5,199 nucleotides of DNA from Paramuribaculum sp. (GTDB lineage Bacteria; Bacteroidota; Bacteroidia; Bacteroidales; Muribaculaceae), in contig VSPV01000153.1 in NCBI GenBank assembly GCA_009775605.1, positions 1 through 5,199 of the forward strand, in the 5' to 3' direction. Below the pieces are notes generated by a model. It made no database searches. It was not told the DNA's origin and saw nothing but the letters and a program-made list of their open reading frames with translations. Numbering within the stretch: position 1 is the first letter of the stretch; each line of letters begins with the position of its first letter. Made by a program: the position numbers and the translations under genes. Below, in pieces: positions 1 to 5,199 of the stretch.

Positions 1-300
1 AGGCTGGCCGGGGATGAAGTCTATATATCCTCCGAGAAAGCCATTGCCCGTCTGCTTGATGGCTTTGAGATTTCGCCGTTCGATTTTGTCAGCGGCATTC
101 TTGTAGACGAATTTTCAGACCATATTTCTCTCGATGAACGCTCCATTGAGTTCTGGACATATACACTGCTTGAAGAATTGCAGTCGGAGTTCAGGGATGT
201 GGAATTGAGCGAGGAATATCTAAACACCAACGAAGGTGTGATTTTCAAACTGGTAATCTCAGGTCGGATTGCCGAATATTTCGACGAATATGGCCTTTAA
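1..300 (+). CDS. Acidic small protein, C-terminal part (possible DUF1896 family)
   Basis: The frame is open from the window edge to a TAA at 298-300, giving 99 residues of a protein whose start lies upstream. Seen directly: 23 Asp/Glu against 7 Lys/Arg, no Cys, no membrane segment or signal peptide, and an ending IAEYFDEYGL. From memory, DUF1896 proteins of Bacteroidales conjugative elements end in a similar Leu-Glu-Glu-Tyr-Gly-Leu-like helix, have an internal segment resembling the 'F..YD.L...L..EF' pattern (here SPFDFVSGILVDEF), and often sit just before the large methylase-helicase gene. That makes DUF1896 my best guess, but the match is by eye and weak. The function of that family is unknown to me. 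The reading frame overlaps the next gene by 11 bases, so the two are probably translated together. The strong negative charge would also suit a DNA mimic, but no specific ArdA or Ocr motif is visible. Confidence 0.75.
   Translation, partial: RLAGDEVYISSEKAIARLLDGFEISPFDFVSGILVDEFSDHISLDERSIEFWTYTLLEELQSEFRDVELSEEYLNTNEGVIFKLVISGRIAEYFDEYGL
290..300 (+). promoter_or_regulatory. Overlapping start and stop codons (translational coupling)
   Basis: ATG at 290-292 begins the giant gene while the upstream gene ends at TAA 298-300, an 11-base overlap in different frames. No AGGAGG-like sequence precedes the ATG; the 20 bases before it are AT-rich, which suits Bacteroidota, where such sites are often missing. 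Ribosomes finishing the acidic protein probably start the large one, so the two would be made in linked amounts. Confidence 0.7.
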
Positions 301-1459
301 CCGATTACAGACCATGCGCGACAACATCGAGGCTATCAGGCTTGCCTTGAGCCTCGGTGTCAAGGGGCGCGGGGCGCAGACTGCCGAGGAGATTGCAGTG
401 CTGCGCAAGTATGCCGGGTTTGGCGGGTTGAAGTGTATCCTCAATGATGCCAATGAGCTGGCTGATGCCGCCAAGTGGAGTAAGTCGGATATTGAGCTGT
501 TCGCGCCGACGGTTGAACTGCGTCGCCTTATCCATGACTATTCGCATGACGACAAGGAGTTTAACCGCTATATGGAGTCGCTCAAAGCGTCAACCCTTAC
601 GGCTTTCTATACCGACAACCGTATTGTGGATGCAATATCCGACGCGCTGAAATTTCAGGGTATCGAGATAAAGAGTTTTCTTGAACCGTCTGCCGGTCAG
701 GGGGCTTTCATTGACTCTTTCCTGCGCAATGACAGGTACCCCGGTGCCGAGGTATTGGCATACGAAAAGGATTTGCTCACAGGTAAGATTCTCTCAGCCC
801 TGCATCCATCAATCCTTACCCGTATAGAGGGTTTTGAGAAGATAGAGAGCGATTTCAACGGATACTTTGATGTTGCCGCCTCAAATGTCCCTTTCGGAGA
901 CTTCGCGGTTGCAGATCCGGCTTATGCCGTTAGCAAGGAAATTGGCTATCGTCAGGCTTCCAAGTCATTGCATAATTACTTCTTCCTCAAAGGTCTCGAC
1001 CAAGTAAGAGAGGGTGGACTCATCGCCTTTATCACATCGCAGGGTGTGATGAATGCCGCTTCGCCCTTTATCAGAATGGAGTTGGTAAAACAGGCTGACC
1101 TTGTGGCGGCATTGCGTCTGCCCAATAACACGTTCAGCGACAACGCCGGGACTGATGTAGGCTCTGACCTTATCATCTTGCAGAAGCACACCGGAAAGAA
1201 GTCATTGTCGGCTGATGAAGAGTTTTTTATTCAGTCGGTTGTTGACCGCGGTACTAAAGTCCCCGGCAATAAGTTCTTTCAGGCTTTTCCTCAGAATATT
1301 ATATGCACCGATGCAAAGGTTGGCACAGACCAGTATGGCAAACCGGCTATCGTGTACCATCATGACGGAGGTATCGACGGAATTGCCGGAGACTTGCGCA
1401 AAGCTCTCGATGAGTCGCTACACCTGCGCCTGAATCTGGAATTGTATAATTCCAACGGT
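290..1459 (+). other. Domain: N6-adenine DNA methyltransferase-like (residues 1-390)
   Basis: The fold signature is readable in order. LTAFYTDNRIVDAI (about 103-116) fits motif X, which contacts S-adenosylmethionine. EPSAGQGAF (132-140) is motif I, the SAM-binding glycine loop. EKDL near 158 fits the acidic end of motif II. SNVPFGDF (198-205) sits where motif IV (usually N/D-P-P-Y/F) holds the flipped adenine; the first Pro is Val here. KSLHNYFFLKGLDQVREGG and ITSQGVMN follow as motifs V to VI. LPNNTFSDNAGTDVGSDLI (277-295) is highly typical of the methylase-helicase proteins of conjugative elements. No separate target-recognition domain is evident after the catalytic core; the segment up to residue 390 is short. 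Whether it methylates DNA is not shown by the sequence. Confidence 0.88.
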
Positions 1460-4400
1460 ATCAAACCGCCTACGCCAGACCCTATTACGCCAACTCCTAC
1501 GCCTACATCCAAGCAGGAGGCGAAGGTGGAAAAGAAATCAAGCCTTACCAATACACCGCTGATGCAACAGTATCAGGAGATGAAAAAGAAACATCCTGAT
1601 GCTGTGTTGCTTTTCAGAGTTGGAGATTTCTATGAAATTTTCGGCAAGGATGCGGTTATCGCCTCGGAAATATTGGGTATAACCCTGACCCGTCGCCAGA
1701 CCGGTATTGACAGCCGCATAGAATTGGCTGGATTTCCACATCATGCCCTCGATACCTATCTGCCCAAACTTGTACGGGCCGGTAAACGTGTGGCAATATG
1801 TGAGCAGTTGGAAGACCCCAAACTGACAAAAACGCCCAAGCAAAAGGTCGTCGAGACGGTTACACCCAATCAGCCGCCCAAAGTAGAACCTAAGCCGGAG
1901 CCAAAACCTGAGCCTGAACCTGCTCCAAAACCTACTCCCGCTCCCATAGAGCCACCAAAGTCAGAACCAACCAAAGAGATAGAGACCGACGGCAGTCCTG
2001 ATTACACCGATAATCCCGACCCTCGCCTGTTCGCCTACAATCTTTTCGGCGAGTTGGAGCCTATCGGCAAACCCCGCCGTCAGCCGAAACAGGCTGAGGA
2101 TGCCCCAAAGCCGAAACCGAGTGTCGAAGTCAAGGACATTCCAGTAAAGAAATTCCGTCCGCTCAATGAAAAGGAGCTGGAATTTTATGGCTCTCTTAAC
2201 TGGGAGGACAATCCACCCATCAACGGCTTTTATGAAACCATGATGTCGATTGCCCACCGTCAGCTCGAAGAAATGCGTTTGGAGCGTGAAGCGGAGGAAG
2301 CGGCAAAGGAGGCCCTGGCTGAAACCATTTCTGAAAGTGGTACAGTTATAGAAAAGACTGAAGGCGACTTCATTCCCGGCAGATTACCGAGAGTGGCTGC
2401 TCAAAAGCCGGAGCCTGTCACGGTCGATATGTCTCCCCGTCCTTTCTCGGAGGATATTCAGTTCTTCCACCACAATGGCAGTATGGTCGTTCAGGACGGT
2501 CTTGTCGGATTTCTCTCGGAAGTCCGCAGGAATGGAGCTACATTCAACCCTCTGGAGTTGAAGCCTGAACAGGCGAAACGTGCCATGCTCTATGTCACCT
2601 TGTCGGAGACATATCAACAGCTCTACAACTATGAGGCCGAGACGCATGAGGCAAGTGCAGAACTGCGCGAACACCTCAATCAGTATTACGACGAGTTTGT
2701 GGAGAAATACGGTAATCTCAACGAGAAACAGAATGTGAGATTTATATTGATGGACGCCAATGGCAGGGATGCTCTTGCATTGGAGCGTGGCGAAAACGGC
2801 AGATTTGTCAAGGCTGATATTTTCGATCATCCTGTTTCATTCGCCATTGACGAGGTTACTTCGGTAGATACTCCGATGGAGGCTCTTTCCGCTTCGCTCA
2901 ACAAATACGGTGAGGTCAATCTCGAATATATGTCAGGGCTTGTGGATATGGATAAGGATTCTTTGGTGGATAACCTCGAAGGACACATATTTTATAATCC
3001 GCTGGTCGAAAACTACGAGATTAAAGACCGCTTCATCGCCGGAAATGTTGTGGCGAAAGCCAATGATGTAAGGGCATGGATTGACAGAGAGGAAGAGCGC
3101 ATTAGGAATTTCCCCGGATATGACGGCGTTGAACCGTTCATTGCCTTGTCGAAAGACGCCCTCAAAGCTTTGGAGGAAGCCCGGCCCCGCCGTATCGAGT
3201 TCGCCGAACTTGATTTCAACTTCGGCGAGCGATGGATCCCGACTGGTATTTATTCGGCATATATGTCGTATCTGTTCCATACCGATGTGAAGATTGCCTA
3301 TTCTTCATCTATGGACGAGTATTCGGCAGAGGCTTCGAGAAAGAACATGACCATCTGGGAAGAGTTCTGCGTCAGAGGCTATTACCGTACTTACGACGGT
3401 ATGAACCTGCTGAAACACGCACTCCATAATACCGTTCCCGACATCAAGAAGTCAGCCGGAAAGGACGATAACGGCAACGACATCAAGGTGCCCGACAACG
3501 AGGCTATCCAACTCGCCAATACCAAGATTGACGAGATACGAAACGGCTTCTCTGAATGGCTGGAGGCTCAAAGCCCAGAGTTCAAAGAAAAACTCGTTGA
3601 CCTCTACAATGACAAGTTCAACTGTTTCGTCCGTCCGCAATGTGATGGGTCACATCAGACCTTCCCTGATTTGAACATGAAACTACTCGGAGACCGCTAT
3701 GGAATCCACTCCATTTATCAGTCGCAGAAGGATTGTATCTGGATGCTGAAACAGAATGGCGGTGGCGTGTGCGATCATGAGGTGGGGACAGGTAAAACAC
3801 TGATAATGTGCATAGCAGCGCATGAAATGAAGCGTCTCGGACTGGCTCACAAGCCGATGATTATCGGTCTGAAAGCCAATATCGCCGAGATAGCTATGAC
3901 ATATCAGTCTGCCTATCCCAATGCAAGGATTTTGTTTGCCGATGAAAAGAGTTTCAAGACCGACAACCGCGTGGCGTTCTTCAACCAGATCAAGAACAAC
4001 GACTATGACTGTGTGATAATGTCGCACGACCAGTTCGGCAAGATACCGCAGTCGCCGGAGATGCAACAGCAAATCCTTCAGGCGGAGCTTGACACGGTAG
4101 AGGAAAACCTCGAAGTGCTGAAACAGCAGGGACACGACGTAAGCCGTGGCATGCTGAAAGGTCTTATCAAGCGTAAGGAGAACCTTACTGCAAAGATTGC
4201 GACCATTCAGTACCAGATGGATCAGAACAGAGATAATGTTGTGGACTTCAAGCGGATGGGTATCGACCACATTTTCATTGACGAATCACATCAGTTCAAG
4301 AACCTTATGTTCAACACCCGACATGACCGTGTGGCGGGCTTAGGCAACTCGGAAGGCTCACAACGTGCGCTCAATCTTCTCTACGCTATCCGTACCATTC

Positions 4401-5199
4401 AAGAGAGAACAGGTAAGGATTTAGGAGCGACATTCCTGTCGGGTACTACAATCAGTAATTCGCTTACTGAATTGTACCTGCTGTTCAAGTATCTACGTCC
4501 CAATGAGCTTGAAAGACAGGAGATCAGGTGCTTCGATGCATGGGCTGCAATCTTCGCCAAGAAAACTACTGATTTTGAGTTTAATGTCACAAATCATATA
4601 GTGGCGAAGGAACGCTTCAGGTTCTTCATCAAGGTGCCGGAGCTGGCCGCTTTCTACAACGAAATCACCGACTATCGCACTGCTGAAGATGTAGGTGTTG
4701 ACCGACCGATGAAGAACGAGATTCTTCACAATATCCCGCCGACACCGACGCAGGAGGCTTTCATCGAGAAACTGATGAAGTTTGCCGAGAGTGGCGATGC
4801 CACGATATTGGGACGGGCCCCACTTTCTGAAACTGAGGAAAAGGCGAAGATGCTCATTGCCACCGACTATGCCCGCAAGATGGCTCTTGATATGCGTATG
4901 ATTGACCCTAATGCGGAGGATGATCCGAACAACAAAGCGAGCCATTGCGCCAAGATGATAGCAGAGTATTACAGAAAATACGATGCTCAAAAAGGTACAC
5001 AGTTTGTTTTCAGTGATCTGGGGACTTACAAGCCGGGCGAATGGAACGTATATTCTGAAATCAAGCGCAAGCTGATTGAAGATTACGGTATTCCGGCGCA
5101 CGAGATACGCTTCATTCAGGAGTGTAAGACAGAGCGCAGCCGCAAGGCTGTCATCGAGGCGATGAACAGTGGCGATGTGAGAGTTTTGTTCGGTTCGAC
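290..5199 (+). CDS. Giant N6-adenine methyltransferase / MutS-I / SF2 helicase protein (3' partial)
   Basis: One frame stays open for 1636 complete codons and runs off the window. The order is: methyltransferase domain (about 1-390; EPSAGQGAF at 132-140, NVPFGDF at 199-205), Pro/Thr linker (392-408), MutS domain I (421-526), Pro-Glu-Lys linker (526-560), charged helical region (to about 700), family-typical middle region (about 721-1130) and SNF2-like helicase (from about 1137; Walker A 1162-1170, DESH 1331-1334, SGT 1384-1386, motif V beginning GDVRVLFGS at 1628). The whole resembles the large 'DNA methylase/helicase' proteins of Bacteroidales conjugative transposons and of Firmicutes elements, which are commonly near 2000 residues, so a few hundred residues are probably missing. 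ATG 290 is chosen because it overlaps the upstream stop and keeps the family-like N-terminus; Met 9 (position 314) is possible. I infer a cytoplasmic role in modifying, unwinding or protecting element DNA; no substrate is shown. I see no nuclease motif in the visible part. Confidence 0.93.
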   Translation, partial: MAFNRLQTMRDNIEAIRLALSLGVKGRGAQTAEEIAVLRKYAGFGGLKCILNDANELADAAKWSKSDIELFAPTVELRRLIHDYSHDDKEFNRYMESLKASTLTAFYTDNRIVDAISDALKFQGIEIKSFLEPSAGQGAFIDSFLRNDRYPGAEVLAYEKDLLTGKILSALHPSILTRIEGFEKIESDFNGYFDVAASNVPFGDFAVADPAYAVSKEIGYRQASKSLHNYFFLKGLDQVREGGLIAFITSQGVMNAASPFIRMELVKQADLVAALRLPNNTFSDNAGTDVGSDLIILQKHTGKKSLSADEEFFIQSVVDRGTKVPGNKFFQAFPQNIICTDAKVGTDQYGKPAIVYHHDGGIDGIAGDLRKALDESLHLRLNLELYNSNGIKPPTPDPITPTPTPTSKQEAKVEKKSSLTNTPLMQQYQEMKKKHPDAVLLFRVGDFYEIFGKDAVIASEILGITLTRRQTGIDSRIELAGFPHHALDTYLPKLVRAGKRVAICEQLEDPKLTKTPKQKVVETVTPNQPPKVEPKPEPKPEPEPAPKPTPAPIEPPKSEPTKEIETDGSPDYTDNPDPRLFAYNLFGELEPIGKPRRQPKQAEDAPKPKPSVEVKDIPVKKFRPLNEKELEFYGSLNWEDNPPINGFYETMMSIAHRQLEEMRLEREAEEAAKEALAETISESGTVIEKTEGDFIPGRLPRVAAQKPEPVTVDMSPRPFSEDIQFFHHNGSMVVQDGLVGFLSEVRRNGATFNPLELKPEQAKRAMLYVTLSETYQQLYNYEAETHEASAELREHLNQYYDEFVEKYGNLNEKQNVRFILMDANGRDALALERGENGRFVKADIFDHPVSFAIDEVTSVDTPMEALSASLNKYGEVNLEYMSGLVDMDKDSLVDNLEGHIFYNPLVENYEIKDRFIAGNVVAKANDVRAWIDREEERIRNFPGYDGVEPFIALSKDALKALEEARPRRIEFAELDFNFGERWIPTGIYSAYMSYLFHTDVKIAYSSSMDEYSAEASRKNMTIWEEFCVRGYYRTYDGMNLLKHALHNTVPDIKKSAGKDDNGNDIKVPDNEAIQLANTKIDEIRNGFSEWLEAQSPEFKEKLVDLYNDKFNCFVRPQCDGSHQTFPDLNMKLLGDRYGIHSIYQSQKDCIWMLKQNGGGVCDHEVGTGKTLIMCIAAHEMKRLGLAHKPMIIGLKANIAEIAMTYQSAYPNARILFADEKSFKTDNRVAFFNQIKNNDYDCVIMSHDQFGKIPQSPEMQQQILQAELDTVEENLEVLKQQGHDVSRGMLKGLIKRKENLTAKIATIQYQMDQNRDNVVDFKRMGIDHIFIDESHQFKNLMFNTRHDRVAGLGNSEGSQRALNLLYAIRTIQERTGKDLGATFLSGTTISNSLTELYLLFKYLRPNELERQEIRCFDAWAAIFAKKTTDFEFNVTNHIVAKERFRFFIKVPELAAFYNEITDYRTAEDVGVDRPMKNEILHNIPPTPTQEAFIEKLMKFAESGDATILGRAPLSETEEKAKMLIATDYARKMALDMRMIDPNAEDDPNNKASHCAKMIAEYYRKYDAQKGTQFVFSDLGTYKPGEWNVYSEIKRKLIEDYGIPAHEIRFIQECKTERSRKAVIEAMNSGDVRVLFGS
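1463..1549 (+). other. Pro/Thr-rich linker between methyltransferase and MutS-I domains
   Basis: Residues 392-420 start with a run of Pro-Thr dipeptides (KPPTPDPITPTPTPT) and continue as a Lys/Glu-rich stretch. This reads as an extended, flexible tether. It marks a clear domain boundary and, with the second linker at 1865, brackets the MutS-I domain as a module. Confidence 0.8.
1550..1867 (+). other. Domain: MutS domain I (mismatch-recognition, residues 421-526)
   Basis: The segment begins NTPLMQQYQEMKKKHPDA and continues LLFRVGDFYEIFGKDA, ILGITLTRRQ, AGFPHHALDTYLPKLV, GKRVAICEQLEDP and KVVETVTP. These match, in order and spacing, the N-terminal domain of bacterial MutS (E. coli: TPMMQQY, GDFYELFYDDA, LDISLTKR, AGIPYHAVENYLAKLV, VAICEQIGDP, KVVRIVTPGT, recalled from memory). 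The F-x-E motif, whose Phe stacks on the mismatched base and whose Glu contacts it in MutS, is kept as F447-Y448-E449. The domain stops where MutS would pass into its connector; the lever, clamp and ABC ATPase domains are absent from the visible protein. I infer that it binds DNA or a distorted DNA structure, but loss of dimerisation and clamp makes real mismatch repair unlikely. The frame is continuous on both sides. Confidence 0.93.
1865..1969 (+). repeat. Low-complexity Pro-Glu-Lys linker (residues 526-560)
   Basis: Proline falls at every second residue for long stretches, with Glu, Lys, Ala or Thr between (for example EPKPEPKPEPEPAPKP). The DNA shows the matching imperfect repeats of cctgag/cctaag-type hexamers. 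Pro-Glu-Lys runs of this kind form stiff, extended spacers, as in TonB. Here it sets the MutS-I domain apart from the middle and helicase regions. Repeat number is likely to vary between relatives through slippage. Confidence 0.85.
2450..3679 (+). other. Middle region typical of conjugative-element methylase-helicase proteins
   Basis: Residues about 721-1130 carry no enzyme motif that I can name, but several blocks match what I recall from homologous proteins: LNQYYDEFVEKYGNLN (796-811); VDTPMEAL followed by a 40-residue block ending GHIFYNP (859-904); FIAGNVV (915-921); a basic-acidic helix then ALEEARP; FNFGERWIP (976-984); and LVDLYNDKFNCF with DGSH (1119-1122) shortly before the helicase. 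The 859-904 block reads helix, turn, helix, strand and could be a winged helix. In this protein class the region joins the methyltransferase to the motor and may contact DNA; that is inference. Confidence 0.7.
3698..5199 (+). other. Domain: SF2 (SNF2-like) helicase/translocase, incomplete at the 3' end
   Basis: A Q-like motif (IYQSQKD, 1142-1148) precedes Walker A DHEVGTGKTL (1162-1171), with K1169 and T1170 as the nucleotide-binding pair. Motif Ia follows around KPMIIGLKANIAEIA (from 1188). The Walker B/motif II is IFIDESH (1328-1334), an unusual DESH box shared by this group. FLSGTTISNS (about 1382-1391) is motif III, where many relatives read SGTP. The second RecA-like lobe begins near KGTQFVFSDLG (1568-1578) and reaches VRVLFGS (1630-1636), the start of motif V; the next codon begins with AC and would fit Thr. 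The arginine-finger motif VI lies beyond the window. A coiled coil (about 1258-1315) is inserted between Walker A and the DESH box. The domain should hydrolyse ATP to move along double-stranded DNA. Confidence 0.92.
4061..4234 (+). other. Coiled-coil insertion within the helicase first lobe
   Basis: Residues about 1258-1315 form a long run of Glu, Gln, Lys and Leu with heptad-like spacing (MQQQILQAELDTVEENLEVL, then a short Gly-containing turn, then a second helix). It lies between motif Ib and the DESH box. An antiparallel helical hairpin at this point is found in related conjugative-element helicases as I recall them; its partner is unknown. Confidence 0.65.

Noticed and set aside
314..316. 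Second ATG (Met 9) as the true start of the giant gene
   Set aside because: ATG 290 overlaps the upstream stop in a normal coupling arrangement. Neither has a ribosome binding site, so Met 9 cannot be fully excluded.
1550..1867. A broken mutS gene or an assembly chimera
   Set aside because: The frame is unbroken on both sides, the domain ends at natural MutS boundaries, and designed-looking linkers flank it, so this is a true domain fusion.
1865..1969. CRISPR-like or intergenic tandem repeat
   Set aside because: The repeats are short, imperfect, in frame and explained by alternating proline codons in a protein linker.
2384..2830. Antisense open frame of 148 codons
   Set aside because: It is a shadow of the middle region of the giant gene and has no start context or family resemblance.
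3683..4270. Antisense open frame of 195 codons
   Set aside because: It lies opposite the helicase Walker A region, shows no recognisable motif, and its composition fits the complement of the real coding frame.
4493..5101. Antisense open frame of 202 codons
   Set aside because: It lies opposite the helicase domain, whose motifs and codon pattern are clear on the + strand. No family resemblance is seen in the antisense product.
290..5199. A type ISP restriction-modification enzyme
   Set aside because: Those run nuclease, helicase, methyltransferase, target recognition. Here the methyltransferase comes first and no nuclease motif is visible.

Overview
The window looks like the inside of a conjugative transposon or other integrative conjugative element of a gut Bacteroidales bacterium. 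This is judged from protein family resemblance recalled from memory, from the base composition (roughly balanced GC by eye), and from the lack of a Shine-Dalgarno sequence before the main start, which is usual in Bacteroidota. No integrase, relaxase, tra gene or element end lies in the window, so the mobile-element setting is inferred.

Layout: positions 1-300 hold the last 99 codons of a very acidic protein, possibly of the DUF1896 type. Its stop overlaps the start of a giant reading frame on the same strand, which runs from 290 to the end of the window without a stop (1636 codons visible, C-terminus missing). All convincing coding is on the + strand. There is no intergenic space, and I see no RNA gene, promoter, terminator, CRISPR array or insertion sequence.

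The giant protein has several parts, read in order: (a) an N6-adenine DNA methyltransferase-like domain, about residues 1-390, with motif I near EPSAGQGAF and a catalytic-loop motif NVPF; (b) a short Pro/Thr linker; (c) a nearly complete copy of the N-terminal mismatch-sensing domain of MutS (domain I), residues 421-526, still carrying the F-x-E mismatch-reading motif; (d) a Pro-Glu-Lys linker followed by a charged helical stretch; (e) a roughly 400-residue middle region typical of large methylase-helicase proteins of conjugative elements, with one block that could be a winged helix; (f) an SF2 (SNF2-like) helicase with Walker A DHEVGTGKT, a DESH box, an SGT motif III and the start of motif V, where the window ends.

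Together the two genes look like a co-translated module that handles element DNA during or after transfer, for example by modifying or remodelling it or protecting it from host restriction. The most unusual point is the MutS mismatch-recognition domain, without the MutS clamp or ATPase, placed between a methyltransferase and a helicase motor.
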